From NCBI RefSeq assembly GCF_043641925.1, contig NZ_JBHZRU010000021.1, positions 1-64,000 on the forward strand: a DNA stretch of 64,000 nt. The letters are read 5' to 3'. This stretch comes from Paenisporosarcina quisquiliarum_A (lineage in GTDB: Bacteria > Bacillota > Bacilli > Bacillales_A > Planococcaceae). Both the position numbers and the translations under genes were made by a program. Within the stretch, counting starts at the first letter, position 1. The number at the start of each line of letters is the position of its first letter. The notes beneath the pieces were generated by a model. That model did not search any database. It was not told where the DNA came from and saw only the letters and a list, made by a program, of their open reading frames with translations. Shown piece by piece: positions 7,884 to 17,113 of the stretch.

Positions 7884-7915
7884 GGATTTTTTTCAAAACA
7901 CCTGGACGTGTTGCT

Positions 7916-8665
7916 TCATTTCCCATAACTCACAGTTTCTAAGTATAGACCGTGTGCAGGTGCCGTTTTTCCTGCTTGTTTTCGATCCATTGCGTTGAGC
8001 ATTCGCTCGATTTCAGCTGGCTCTCTTCGTCCAATACCAATCTCCCACAAATTCCCCGCAATGATACGAACCATATTGTACAAAAAGCCATCACCTTCTA
8101 TGACTAAATGCAATTCCTGCAATTCTGTTTCAATCAAATCTAATCGTGTAATTGTTCTTACCCGATCTACAACTTCAGTGCGGGCTGAACAAAAACTAGT
8201 AAAATCATGTGTTCCTAAAAATAATTTAGCGGCTTTACGCATTTTTTCTACGTCAGGTTTTATTCCAGGCATATGAACGACAAAATTCCGAGTAAAAGGA
8301 TTTTGAATATCGGCTAGGCTCCATTTATAACGATATACCTTACCAGTTGTCCCATATCGTGCATGAAAATCTGGCGAAACTTCTGACACATTTAGAACGC
8401 GAATGTCATCCGGTAATTGCGTGTTTAAAGCTCGTTCCCAGCGTTCTACCGGAAAGGTTAACTCAGTATCAAAGTGAATCACTTGGCCCAATGCATGGAC
8501 GCCTGCGTCGGTTCTCCCGCTCGCGACAACCTTTGTGATGTTCCCTTTATGCATTTTCGTTAAAACGCGTTCAATTTCTAATTGTACGGTGCGCTTTTCA
8601 GGTTGCACTTGATAGCCGGCAAAACCAGAACCATCATACATTATTACCGCTTTCAATCGTCTCAA
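7916..8665 (-). CDS. truA: tRNA pseudouridine(38-40) synthase TruA
   Basis: 249 residues. It carries the family motif SGRTDAGVHALGQV with the catalytic aspartate (D near residue 53), plus YRYKW, FLGTHDFTSF and GDGFLYNMVRIIAGNLWEIG. It modifies positions 38-40 of the tRNA anticodon arm. TTG at 8665, eight bases from GGAGGG, gives MRRLKAVIMYDG; an upstream ATG at 8716 would overlap ecfT and is not family-like. It is 13 bp behind ecfT. Confidence 0.93.
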   Translation of the reverse strand: MRRLKAVIMYDGSGFAGYQVQPEKRTVQLEIERVLTKMHKGNITKVVASGRTDAGVHALGQVIHFDTELTFPVERWERALNTQLPDDIRVLNVSEVSPDFHARYGTTGKVYRYKWSLADIQNPFTRNFVVHMPGIKPDVEKMRKAAKLFLGTHDFTSFCSARTEVVDRVRTITRLDLIETELQELHLVIEGDGFLYNMVRIIAGNLWEIGIGRREPAEIERMLNAMDRKQAGKTAPAHGLYLETVSYGK

Positions 8666-8678
8666 GTTCTGTTCCCTC

Positions 8679-9476
8679 CTACGAGCGCAATACCCAAAGA
8701 ATGCCTGCCTTAACAATGAGTAATAGCATAATAATTGTATCCCGCCAGTCCCATTTCAATTGGCGATAACGTGTCCGTCCTTCTCCTCCACGGTATCCTC
8801 TTACTTCCATTGCAACGGCTAAATCCTCCGCACGTTTAAAAGCACTTACAAATAAGGGAATAAGTAAAGGCACGACCGCTTTTATCCTTTCCTTGATGGA
8901 ACCAGAGGTGATATCGGACCCTCTCGCCATTTGCGCCTTCATAATCTTATCTGTCTCATCCATTAATGTTGGAATAAAGCGTAACGAAATCGACATCATT
9001 AATGCGAGTTCATGTACCGGCAATTTAAAACGTTTGAAAGGGTTCAATAAAACTTCCATGCCGTCTGTAATCGAAATGGGTGAAGTCGTTAACGTTAAGA
9101 TAGATGTCATCAAGACTAATACTAAAAATCGTAATGAAATAAAAATACCTTGTCTTAAACCTTCTTCATACACTTCGATAAATTGCCACTTCCACAATAA
9201 ATCTCCTTCCTTCGTAAAGAAAATATGCAGAAGAAAGGTAAAAACAAGTAAGAATAAGATCGGTTTTAATCCATTTAATAAAAAATACAAACGTATTTTC
9301 GATACGAAAACGGTAAGCAAGGTAAAACCAAGTAACAAACCATAGGTAACAGCATTATTTGCTAAAAACACGATGGCAATAAAAATAAATACAAAGATTA
9401 ACTTAGAACGCGGATCTAATTTATGAACAAATGAGTCCCCTGGAATATAGCGACCAAAAATCATTTTCTCCATCAT
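8679..9476 (-). CDS. ecfT: ECF transporter transmembrane component EcfT
   Basis: 265 residues with five or six membrane segments and the two coupling motifs expected in EcfT, AQMARGSD and AMEVRGYRGG, which dock onto the two ATPases. It forms the shared energising module with EcfA1 and EcfA2 for several vitamin and metal S components, none of which is encoded here. Its ATG overlaps the ecfA2 stop by four bases (ATGA). Confidence 0.95.
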   Translation of the reverse strand: MMEKMIFGRYIPGDSFVHKLDPRSKLIFVFIFIAIVFLANNAVTYGLLLGFTLLTVFVSKIRLYFLLNGLKPILFLLVFTFLLHIFFTKEGDLLWKWQFIEVYEEGLRQGIFISLRFLVLVLMTSILTLTTSPISITDGMEVLLNPFKRFKLPVHELALMMSISLRFIPTLMDETDKIMKAQMARGSDITSGSIKERIKAVVPLLIPLFVSAFKRAEDLAVAMEVRGYRGGEGRTRYRQLKWDWRDTIIMLLLIVKAGILWVLRS

Positions 9477-10345
9477 AATTGCGCACGCCCCTTCTGTCTT
9501 GCAAGGGCAATCTCAATTGCGAGCATTTCTTCAGTTAAACAGACTTTTGACAATGAGTGACCGAGTAACGATTCTATTTTCCTTTGGAATTGAACTGCAC
9601 GAGGTGCTTCTAAACGATAGCGTGCAAGGCGTTCTTCATTCCCAAAAACGTCTTCTGCAGAAGCGTTTAATACACAAGTTCCTTCATGCATAATTGCTAC
9701 CTGATCGGAATACCGAGCAGCATCTTCCATTGAGTGCGTTACAAGTATGGTAGTTAAGCCTTTTTCTTTATGTAACTGATGAAACAGTTCCATAATTTCT
9801 TGGCGCCCACGAGGGTCTAAACCGGCCGTTGGCTCATCTAATACCAATACGCTAGGTTCCATTGCTAAAACCCCTGCAATGGCCACACGACGCATTTGTC
9901 CTCCTGATAAATCAAAGGGTGATTTCTCTAGCACATCTGCCGGTAGTCTTAACTGTTCGACTAAAACTCTTGCACGTCTTTCAGCCTCTGTAGCAGAAAC
10001 GCCAAAATTTAAAGGACCAAACATAATGTCCTTTAAAACCGTTTCTTCAAAGAGTTGATGTTCAGGGAATTGAAACACAATGCCAATCTTTTGACGAACC
10101 GGACGGATATGCTTCACTTTCTTACCTGCTTCAATCGATAAATCACCAAGCTTAATCGTACCTTCAGAAGGTTTTAGCAATGCATTTAAGTGTTGCAGCA
10201 CCGTTGACTTCCCAGATCCTGTATGACCAATGATGGCTTGATAGCTTCCGGACTGGATGGTTAAGTTCACATCATAAAGAGCGCGTTTTTCAAATGGTGT
10301 CCCTTTCGCGTAGGCATACCCTACTTGTTGAAGTTCGATGTCCAT
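9473..10345 (-). CDS. ecfA2: ECF transporter ATP-binding protein EcfA2
   Basis: 290 residues with Walker A GHTGSGKST, a Q loop, signature LSGGQMRR, Walker B VLVLDEPTAGLD and switch His in VTHSMEDA. The C-terminal extension is typical of the second ECF ATPase. Its start overlaps the end of ecfA1 by 25 bp, so translation is probably coupled. Confidence 0.95.
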   Translation of the reverse strand: MDIELQQVGYAYAKGTPFEKRALYDVNLTIQSGSYQAIIGHTGSGKSTVLQHLNALLKPSEGTIKLGDLSIEAGKKVKHIRPVRQKIGIVFQFPEHQLFEETVLKDIMFGPLNFGVSATEAERRARVLVEQLRLPADVLEKSPFDLSGGQMRRVAIAGVLAMEPSVLVLDEPTAGLDPRGRQEIMELFHQLHKEKGLTTILVTHSMEDAARYSDQVAIMHEGTCVLNASAEDVFGNEERLARYRLEAPRAVQFQRKIESLLGHSLSKVCLTEEMLAIEIALARQKGRAQL

Positions 10346-11166
10346 AAATCATTCACCAACTCTTCTTCTGACATGTGATTCCCTTTTACCTCTACTCCTT
10401 GAGCTCTCAAAAGTTGACTCATTTTCATCGTAAAAGGCAAATCCAAACCTAATTGAACCAATTCATCTCCACGCGCAAATACCTCTGTAGGTGTACCTTC
10501 TGTGTATTTACGACCTTCATTCATTACCAAAATTCGATCCGCTAGCAAAGCTTCTTCTAAATCATGTGTAATGGATAGAACAGTTAAGTGGGTTTCCTCA
10601 CGCAGTCTTCTGACGGTTGACAGCACCTCATGACGGCCTTGCGGGTCCAACATGGATGTTGCCTCATCGAGAATAAGAATTTTCGGTTTTAATGCAAGCG
10701 CACCAGCAATCGCAACACGTTGCTTTTGACCTCCCGATAAGTGATGTGGTTCTCGATCTAAAAACTCATCCATTTTCACTTGAGCAAGTGATTCATGAAC
10801 TCGTTTAATCATATCTTCAAACGGAACTCCGTTATTTTCCAAAGCAAATGCGACGTCATCTTGAACAGTGGCTCCAACAAATTGATTATCGGGGTTTTGA
10901 AACACCATGCCCATTTGAGAACGTATCGCCCAAAGGTTTTCTTCATTCAGCGACTCACCTAATATACGGACTTCTCCACTCTCTGGAAATATCAATCCGT
11001 TCATGAGTTTCGCTAATGTGGATTTCCCTGATCCATTATGTCCAACGATGGCAATCCACTCCCCATCGTTAACGGTAAACGAAATGTTATCAACTGCTTT
11101 TCGTTTCTCGAGTTCTTCTGGTGTATATGTGTACGAAATATTTTGTAAGGATAGAATCTCGTTCAT
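10321..11166 (-). CDS. ecfA1: ECF transporter ATP-binding protein EcfA1
   Basis: 281 residues with Walker A GHNGSGKST, signature LSGGQKQR, Walker B ILILDEATSMLD and switch His in ITHDLEEA. First gene of the ecfA1-ecfA2-ecfT-truA unit. ATG at 11166 follows GAGGAGG; the frame is open to 11289 but those residues do not belong to the family. A two-state hairpin region lies upstream at 11305-11393. Confidence 0.95.
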   Translation of the reverse strand: MNEILSLQNISYTYTPEELEKRKAVDNISFTVNDGEWIAIVGHNGSGKSTLAKLMNGLIFPESGEVRILGESLNEENLWAIRSQMGMVFQNPDNQFVGATVQDDVAFALENNGVPFEDMIKRVHESLAQVKMDEFLDREPHHLSGGQKQRVAIAGALALKPKILILDEATSMLDPQGRHEVLSTVRRLREETHLTVLSITHDLEEALLADRILVMNEGRKYTEGTPTEVFARGDELVQLGLDLPFTMKMSQLLRAQGVEVKGNHMSEEELVNDLWTSNFNK

Positions 11167-11304
11167 GTGTATAACCTCCTCTAACTCAACTAAGCTCATC
11201 TCTTTGTATTCTCTCATGTTGATGATTAAACAAACAAAACAAAACTCTTTTAAATTTGGCAGATTCATGATTACCGAATAGTAAATCAATTATATCAGTC
11301 AAAT

Positions 11305-11393
11305 AAAAAAGCGCGCACCTCATTCAGAGAAATGCGCTCTTCTATCTTTGTTTCGTATTCGGTTGCTCAGACCGTCTACGTGAATGAGGTGCG
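11305..11393 (-). promoter_or_regulatory. Possible attenuator upstream of the ECF module
   Basis: On the minus strand, CGCACCTCATTCA (11393-11381) can pair with TGAATGAGGTGCG (11326-11314) over 13 bp. Alternatively GCGCATTTC (11337-11329) pairs locally with GAGGTGCGC (11321-11313). Both helices end just before a TTTTTT run (11310-11305). Competing arms ahead of a T run are the usual layout of an attenuator. It may also simply be a second terminator behind rplQ. Confidence 0.5.
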
Positions 11394-11480
11394 TAGAGCT
11401 AGACGAGACGCAATCGATAAAATCGATCCGCTCATTGTAACGCTCAGCTTTTCATTATGTCGTATAAATCTTTTTAAAAA

Positions 11481-11513
11481 GAAGAGGGGGGCTTCTCAGC
11501 AATACCCCTCTTC
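11481..11513 (-). terminator. Terminator after rplQ
   Basis: GAAGAGGGG (11481-11489) pairs with CCCCTCTTC (11505-11513), and on the minus strand CTTTTTA follows. It closes the large S10-spc-alpha transcript 14 bp past rplQ. Confidence 0.85.
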
Positions 11514-11526
11514 ATAATGTGATGAA

Positions 11527-11907
11527 TTAAACTAATTCAATTACTACAACAGGTGCTCCGTCTCCACGACGAGGTCCCATTTTCATGATACGTGTGTAAC
11601 CGCCTTGACGTTCAGCGTAGCGTGGTGCTACATCATCAAACAATTTTTGCAAAGCATAAACTGTTGATTCATTGCCTTCTGCGTCAGAAGTAGTTGTTAG
11701 TTCACGACGGATATATGATGCAGCTTGACGGCGTGCATGCAAATCTCCACGTTTACCTAAAGTAATCATTTTTTCAACAACTGAACGTAATTCTTTAGCA
11801 CGAGCTTCTGTTGTTTGAATACGCTCATTGATAATTAAGTCAGTTGTTAAGTCACGTAACATCGCTTTACGTTGAGAACTTGTACGACCAAGTTTTCTGT
11901 AACCCAT
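11527..11907 (-). CDS. rplQ: 50S ribosomal protein bL17
   Basis: 126 residues starting MGYRKLGRTSSQRKAMLRDL, with the RRQAASYIRRE core and the C-terminal GGYTRIMKMGPRRGDGAPV. Last gene of the alpha operon, 53 bp behind rpoA. Confidence 0.97.
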   Translation of the reverse strand: MGYRKLGRTSSQRKAMLRDLTTDLIINERIQTTEARAKELRSVVEKMITLGKRGDLHARRQAASYIRRELTTTSDAEGNESTVYALQKLFDDVAPRYAERQGGYTRIMKMGPRRGDGAPVVVIELV

Positions 11908-11960
11908 AGATGTTTACCTCCTTTGTTGAATATTGGATCTGTCTATATCAAACAAGTCGC

Positions 11961-12905
11961 TTAGTCTTCTTTGCGTAATCCTAAGCCAAGATCGTCTAAC
12001 TTCGCTCTAACTTCTTCAAGTGATTTACGTCCAAGGTTACGTACTTTCATCATGTCGTCTTCTGACTTGTTAGCTAACTCAAGTACCGTATTGATACCAG
12101 CGCGCTTCAAGCAGTTGTAAGAACGAACAGAAAGATCAAGCTCTTCGATAGTCATCTCTAAGACTTTTTCTTTTTGGTCTTCTTCTTTTTCGACCATGAT
12201 TTCAGCAGTTTGTGCCTCGTTCGTCATCCCTACGAAGATATTTAAATGCTCTGTTAAAATTTTCGCCCCTAGCGAAATCGCCTCTTTCGGACCGATGCTG
12301 CCATCTGTCCACACATCAAGAGAAAGTTTGTCGTAGTTCGTCATTTGACCAACACGAGTATTTTCTACTTGGAAATTGACGCGTGAAACTGGAGTATAAA
12401 TAGAGTCGATCGGGATCACGCCGATAGGAAGATCCTCACGTTTGTTTTGATCAGCAGGAGTGTAACCGCGGCCGCGTTGTGCATACATACGCATACGCAA
12501 ATGACCGTTTTTACCGATTGTTGCAATATAGAGATCAGGATTTAATATTTCTACATCACTGTCATGTGTAATGTCAGCTGCTGTAATCTGTCCATCACCT
12601 TTAACATCAATCTCTATGACTTTTTCTTCATCAGAGTAGATTTTAAGAGCAAGTTTTTTCACATTCATTATAACTGTAGCAACATCTTCAACTACGCCCT
12701 CAATAGTAGAGAACTCGTGAAGCACGCCATCAATTTGAATAGAAGTTACTGCAGCTCCTGGTAAAGACGACAACAAAATACGACGTAGTGAATTACCTAA
12801 TGTGTTTCCATATCCACGCTCAAGCGGTTCTACAACAAACTTGCCAAATTTGGCTTCTTCGCTGATCTCAACCGTTTCAATCTTTGGTTTTTCAATTTCG
12901 ATCAT
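11961..12905 (-). CDS. rpoA: RNA polymerase subunit alpha
   Basis: 314 residues. The N-terminal dimerisation domain (to about 230) includes GYGNTLGNSLRRILLSSLPG. A linker leads to the C-terminal domain (LDLSVRSYNCLKRAGI, RNLGRKSLEEVRAKL), which contacts UP elements and activators. In the usual place between rpsK and rplQ; the gap to rpsK of 138 bp is larger than elsewhere in the operon. Confidence 0.97.
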   Translation of the reverse strand: MIEIEKPKIETVEISEEAKFGKFVVEPLERGYGNTLGNSLRRILLSSLPGAAVTSIQIDGVLHEFSTIEGVVEDVATVIMNVKKLALKIYSDEEKVIEIDVKGDGQITAADITHDSDVEILNPDLYIATIGKNGHLRMRMYAQRGRGYTPADQNKREDLPIGVIPIDSIYTPVSRVNFQVENTRVGQMTNYDKLSLDVWTDGSIGPKEAISLGAKILTEHLNIFVGMTNEAQTAEIMVEKEEDQKEKVLEMTIEELDLSVRSYNCLKRAGINTVLELANKSEDDMMKVRNLGRKSLEEVRAKLDDLGLGLRKED

Positions 12906-12960
12906 TCATTTACCCTCCTTCAAAACATCGAATGTATAGGTTCGTTCCATCATGAAATCG

Positions 12961-12990
12961 ATAGTACTAGACTTATCGGTGATTGCACAA
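12961..12990 (-). promoter_or_regulatory. Possible internal promoter before rpoA
   Basis: TTGTGC (12985-12990), 18 bp, TACTAT (12961-12966) in the 138-bp gap before rpoA. Only a moderate match. Confidence 0.35.
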
Positions 12991-13043
12991 CTCAGTTTGT
13001 ACAAGAAATGATGTTCTCAATCAATTAAATTGAGACGCACCTA

Positions 13044-13433
13044 TTACACGCGACGACGTTTTGGCGGACGGCAACCATTATGTGGTACAGGTGTAACATC
13101 TTTGATTGCTGTAACGTCAAGTCCAGCGGCTTGAAGTGCACGAATTGCAGCTTCACGACCAGCACCAGGACCTTTTACCGTTACTTCTAACGTCTTCAAA
13201 CCGTGCTCCACAGATGCTTTCGCAGCTGCTTCAGCAGCCATTTGCGCTGCAAATGGAGTTGATTTACGAGAACCTCTGAAACCAAGTGAACCAGCACTTG
13301 ACCAAGATACCGCATTTCCTTGCATGTCTGTAATCGTTACAATTGTATTATTAAATGTAGAGCGGATGTGAGCAATACCGGATTCGATATTCTTTTTCAC
13401 ACGACGCTTACGTGTTTGTTGTTTACGTGCCAT
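13044..13433 (-). CDS. rpsK: 30S ribosomal protein uS11
   Basis: 129 residues with GIAHIRSTFNNTIVTITD, GSRKSTPFAAQ and the C-terminal VTPVPHNGCRPPKRRRV. Lies at the 30S platform. Part of the alpha operon, 25 bp behind rpsM. Confidence 0.97.
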   Translation of the reverse strand: MARKQQTRKRRVKKNIESGIAHIRSTFNNTIVTITDMQGNAVSWSSAGSLGFRGSRKSTPFAAQMAAEAAAKASVEHGLKTLEVTVKGPGAGREAAIRALQAAGLDVTAIKDVTPVPHNGCRPPKRRRV

Positions 13434-13458
13434 GTTAAGAAGAAACCTCCTTTACCGA

Positions 13459-13824
13459 TTATTTTTTCTTGTTAGCAACAGTTTTACGAGGACCTTTACG
13501 CGTACGCGCATTGTTCTTCGTATTTTGACCGCGCACAGGTAAACCGCGACGGTGACGGATACCACGGAATGAACCGATTTCCATCAGACGCTTAATGTTT
13601 AATGATACTTCACGGCGAAGGTCACCTTCTACCTTGTAAGCACCGATTGATTCACGGATTTTATTCAACTCGTCTTCTGTAAGATCACGAACGCGTGCAT
13701 CTTCAGAAACGCCAGCATTAGCTAGTACCTTTTGAGCAGTTGTTTTACCGATTCCAAAAATATATGTTAATGAAATTATAACGCGTTTATCGCGCGGAAT
13801 GTCAACACCAGCAATACGTGCCAT
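13459..13824 (-). CDS. rpsM: 30S ribosomal protein uS13
   Basis: 121 residues, MARIAGVDIPRDKRVIISLTYIFGIG to the basic tail TKNNARTRKGPRKT. Contacts tRNA in the head of the small subunit. Follows rpmJ with a 23-bp gap. Confidence 0.97.
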   Translation of the reverse strand: MARIAGVDIPRDKRVIISLTYIFGIGKTTAQKVLANAGVSEDARVRDLTEDELNKIRESIGAYKVEGDLRREVSLNIKRLMEIGSFRGIRHRRGLPVRGQNTKNNARTRKGPRKTVANKKK

Positions 13825-13847
13825 GTGTGTCGTGCACCTCCTTCAAA

Positions 13848-13961
13848 TTAGCCTTGTTTTTGTTTATGTTTCGGATTTTCACAGATTACCATTACTTTAC
13901 CGCGTCGGCGAATTACTTTACATTTTTCGCAGATCGGTTTCACAGATGGTCTCACTTTCAT
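13848..13961 (-). CDS. rpmJ: 50S ribosomal protein bL36
   Basis: A 37-residue zinc-ribbon protein, [19 protein letters not shown] to KHKQKQG. Zinc ligands are Cys 11, Cys 14 and Cys 27, plus His 32 (CEKC, C, H pattern), so this is the zinc form. ATG at 13961 has GGAGG just ahead. Sits between infA and rpsM as in other Firmicutes. Confidence 0.95.
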
Positions 13962-13998
13962 CTAACCCAACCTCCTTGTTAGTCCGGAGTGCAAAAGA

Positions 13999-14217
13999 TT
14001 ATTTAAAACGGTATGTGATACGACCGCGAGTTAAATCGTAAGGAGAAAGTTCAATTGTGACTTTATCTCCAGGTAGGATGCGGATAAAATGCATACGAAT
14101 TTTACCAGATACATGCGCAAGAATCGTGTGACCATTTTCCAATTCTACCTTAAACATCGCGTTAGGCAAAGTCTCTACAACTGTTCCTTCGACTTCAATT
14201 ACATCGTCTTTCGCCAT
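13999..14217 (-). CDS. infA: Translation initiation factor IF-1
   Basis: 72 residues, one OB fold: MAKDDVIEVEGTVVETLPNAMFKVEL, GHTILAHVSGKIR, and the end RGRITYRFK. Start ATG 14217; the preceding codon is TTG, which would add only one residue. Follows a gene-free stretch of 418 bp after adk that probably holds its promoter and leader. Confidence 0.96.
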   Translation of the reverse strand: MAKDDVIEVEGTVVETLPNAMFKVELENGHTILAHVSGKIRMHFIRILPGDKVTIELSPYDLTRGRITYRFK

Positions 14218-14220
14218 CAA

Positions 14221-14635
14221 CCCTGTCTCCCTTCTGTATAAAAAATCAGGTTCTCATCATCAAATCAAACGGAATGAGGTACCAATTAGAGTTCGAATGA
14301 GCTCTATTCGTTTCAACATATGTTTGTTTTGCATGAGAGATGTTCGAAAGACACTCGTCAGGCTTCGCTTCTGGCAACCTACGGAGTAGACTGACCCGGG
14401 TGAACCTGTCTCCCTCATGTAAACACGACCGCTCGGAATGCCTTGGATGAGTTCCACCATATCCGTTACACAGATGCTTCCACGAAACCCATTATACCTT
14501 GCCAGAACTAGAAATGCACGAAAGGACAAAGGGATCCTCTTAACCATAACAAATCTTATCCTGCCAACCGTATAGCGGGCACAATAGCTTTTGCAGCTCT
14601 CGAAATAAATTTCGTTCACAAGCGTGCCGCTAGGT
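14221..14635 (-). other. 415-bp adk-infA spacer with possible structured leader; map gene absent
   Basis: B. subtilis has map and a KOW-domain gene here; I find neither. The longest open frame (14260-14619) shows no family resemblance. On the minus strand a TATAAT at 14496-14491 with a poor -35 could start infA transcription. Downstream are small hairpins: ATCTGT/ACGGAT around 14464-14478, CGAAT/ATTCG around 14294-14310, and CTCAT/ATGAG near 14253-14276. A structured leader is inference. Confidence 0.45.
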
Positions 14636-15289
14636 TCAGCTGCGGTTGCCCTCTAAAAGAGCGTTCAAATCAGCAAATACCTTATGAATGTCTTGCTGAC
14701 CGTTTATATTTGTTAGTACACCTTTGTCGCCATAATAGTCAAGCAAAGGTTGTGTTTGCTTCATATTTACTTCCAGACGGTTTGTGACCGTTTCCGGATT
14801 GTCATCCGCGCGCTGGTAAAGCTCGCCTCCATCTTTGTCGCATTCCCCATCTTTTTGAGGTGGGTTAAAGACTAAATGGTACGCAGTGCCACATACTTTA
14901 CAGATGCGACGCCCCGTTAGACGCTTAATCAACTCTTCTTGCTCTACTTGAATATTCAATACGTGTTCTACGTCCTTGTTCAAATCAGACAAAAGTACAT
15001 CAAGTGCTTCTGCTTGAGGAACAGTTCGCGGAAACCCGTCCAATAAAAATCCATTTTCACAATCAGGTTTGCTTAATCTTTCACGGACAATACCGATCGT
15101 TACTTCATCAGGTACTAATGCACCTTCATCCATAAACGCTTTGGCTTTAAGGCCTAGTTCCGTACCACCTTTTATAGCTGCGCGGAACATATCGCCTGTA
15201 GAAATATGAGGGATTTCGTACTTCTCAACAATTTTATCTGCTTGAGTGCCTTTACCTGCACCCGGCAGACCCATTAAAACGATATTCAT
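14636..15289 (-). CDS. adk: Adenylate kinase
   Basis: 217 residues with the P-loop GLPGAGKGTQ, DGFPRT, and a zinc-binding LID with CKVCG near residue 130 and a second pair around CDKDGG (third ligand Cys, fourth probably Asp), the usual form in Gram-positives. Converts ATP plus AMP to two ADP. Follows secY in the spc operon with a 62-bp gap. Confidence 0.96.
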   Translation of the reverse strand: MNIVLMGLPGAGKGTQADKIVEKYEIPHISTGDMFRAAIKGGTELGLKAKAFMDEGALVPDEVTIGIVRERLSKPDCENGFLLDGFPRTVPQAEALDVLLSDLNKDVEHVLNIQVEQEELIKRLTGRRICKVCGTAYHLVFNPPQKDGECDKDGGELYQRADDNPETVTNRLEVNMKQTQPLLDYYGDKGVLTNINGQQDIHKVFADLNALLEGNRS

Positions 15290-15351
15290 ACGTTTTGCCC
15301 CCTGCTACAATTTGCAGGTTGAAGGAACGAAAACGTTCCTAAAACCAACTT

Positions 15352-16644
15352 TTATTTCATAAAACCTTTGTAATGACGTTTTACTAGCTGAGCTTCAAGT
15401 TGTTTCATTGTTTCCAGTGCAACACCGACAACAATTAGTAAACTTGTTCCACCGATTTGTGCAGATGCTGGAAGACCAGCAAAGTTAATGAACAAGATCG
15501 GCATAATGGATACTACAGCTAAGAAAATCGCGCCTACGAAAGTTAAACGATACAAAACACTCGTTAGATAGTCTTGTGTGTTCTTCCCTGGACGAATCCC
15601 TGGAATATAAGCACCTTGCTTCTTCAAGTTATCTGCAACGTTTTCAGGATTCACTTGTATAAACGCATAGAAATACGTAAATGCAATGATTAACGCAACA
15701 TAGATGAGCATGCCCACCGGTTGAGAATAATCAAAAGTGTTCTGAATGAAATCCGTTACACTATTCTGTCCAAAGAAGGTAGAAAGCGTTTGTGGTGTAA
15801 TGATAAACGCAACCGCAAAGATCACCGGAATAACCCCAGCAGCATTCACTTTTAACGGTAAGTGTGTTTGTTGACCACCAGTTTGACTGCGGCCCGCAAC
15901 ACGTTTTGCATATTGGATAGGAATTTTACGCAACGCTTGTTGAACATAAATTACTCCTACAGTAACAGCAATAATCGCTAAAACTAAAAGTGCCATGATC
16001 GCAATACGGATGAACAAATCATCACCAGCGCCATCAATTTGTTGTGCATAGATTTGGTTAGCAGCTCCAGGAATCGCAGCAACGATACCAGCAAAGATAA
16101 TAATGGAAATACCATTACCAACACCTTTAGCAGTAATTTGCTCAGATAACCAAAGTAGGAACGCAGTTCCTCCTGTTAACACAATCGCAATCACAATATA
16201 CGTTTGTATGCCATCGTCTTTAATTAAAGATCCGCCATACATGCGGTTAAATCCGTATGACATAGCAATCGCTTGAATGAACGCTAACACGATTGTGAAG
16301 TAACGTGTGAACTGCGCAAGTTTACGTCTTCCGACTTCACCTTGTTTCGCCCACTCCGTAAACTTCGGTACAACATCCATTTGTAACAACTGTACAATAA
16401 TCGATGCTGTAATGTATGGCATAATCCCCATTGCTAAAATCGAGAAGTTAGCAAGGGCACCGCCACCAAATGTATTCAAGAAACCAATTAAACTAAATTG
16501 GTCTGTCGCTTGCAGAACTGCAGCGTCTACGTTTGGTACTGGAATGAAAGTTCCAATACGGAAAACGATTAACATTAGAAGTGTAAAAATGATTTTATTT
16601 CGTATATCTCTCACGCGCATAAAGTTGGAGATCGTTTGAAACAT
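15352..16644 (-). CDS. secY: Preprotein translocase subunit SecY
   Basis: 430 residues, ten membrane segments. Family landmarks are FIPVPNVDA, GGGALANFSILAMGIMPYITASI, YARRVAGR-like YAKRVAGR, and NPENVADNLKKQGAYIPG. Forms the export channel with SecE (encoded at 44830) and SecG. Starts inside the rplO stop (TAATG overlap). Confidence 0.97.
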   Translation of the reverse strand: MFQTISNFMRVRDIRNKIIFTLLMLIVFRIGTFIPVPNVDAAVLQATDQFSLIGFLNTFGGGALANFSILAMGIMPYITASIIVQLLQMDVVPKFTEWAKQGEVGRRKLAQFTRYFTIVLAFIQAIAMSYGFNRMYGGSLIKDDGIQTYIVIAIVLTGGTAFLLWLSEQITAKGVGNGISIIIFAGIVAAIPGAANQIYAQQIDGAGDDLFIRIAIMALLVLAIIAVTVGVIYVQQALRKIPIQYAKRVAGRSQTGGQQTHLPLKVNAAGVIPVIFAVAFIITPQTLSTFFGQNSVTDFIQNTFDYSQPVGMLIYVALIIAFTYFYAFIQVNPENVADNLKKQGAYIPGIRPGKNTQDYLTSVLYRLTFVGAIFLAVVSIMPILFINFAGLPASAQIGGTSLLIVVGVALETMKQLEAQLVKRHYKGFMK

Positions 16645-17084
16645 TATACCACCTCAGTTTGTCCGCCCGCTGTCTCGATTGCTTCTTTTGCTGAAGCAGA
16701 GAACTTGTGAGCTTTAACAGTAAGCTTTCTGTCAAGAGATCCGTTACCGAGAATCTTGATTCCAGCTTTTTCGCTGCTCACATAACCAGTTTCAAGAAGC
16801 AATGCAGGTGTTACCTCTGTACCTTCATCGAAACGGTTTAATGTATCAAGGTTCACAATAGCGTACTCTTTACGATTAATGTTCGTAAATCCACGTTTTG
16901 GTAAACGACGGAACAATGGGTTTTGACCGCCTTCAAATCCTGGACGAACACCTCCGCCAGAACGAGCGTTTTGACCTTTATGACCTTTACCTGCAGTTTT
17001 ACCATTACCAGAACCAATCCCGCGACCTTTACGTTTACGTACTCCACGTGATCCTTCTGCTGGTTTTAACTCATGCAATTTCAT
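16644..17084 (-). CDS. rplO: 50S ribosomal protein uL15
   Basis: 146 residues with the Gly/Arg-rich N-terminal extension (RGVRKRKGRGIGSGNGKTAGKG) that threads into 23S rRNA and the globular end AKEAIETAGGQTEVV. Overlaps secY by one base. Confidence 0.97.
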   Translation of the reverse strand: MKLHELKPAEGSRGVRKRKGRGIGSGNGKTAGKGHKGQNARSGGGVRPGFEGGQNPLFRRLPKRGFTNINRKEYAIVNLDTLNRFDEGTEVTPALLLETGYVSSEKAGIKILGNGSLDRKLTVKAHKFSASAKEAIETAGGQTEVV

Positions 17085-17113
17085 AGGGTGACACCTCCTT
17101 ATTCTTAAACTTC

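Noticed and set aside
11332..11517. Plus-strand frame between ecfA1 and rplQ
   Set aside because: Spans hairpins and terminator on the other strand; no ribosome site.
14260..14619. Gene between infA and adk
   Set aside because: No family resemblance or clear ribosome site; the frame probably arises by chance in leader sequence.
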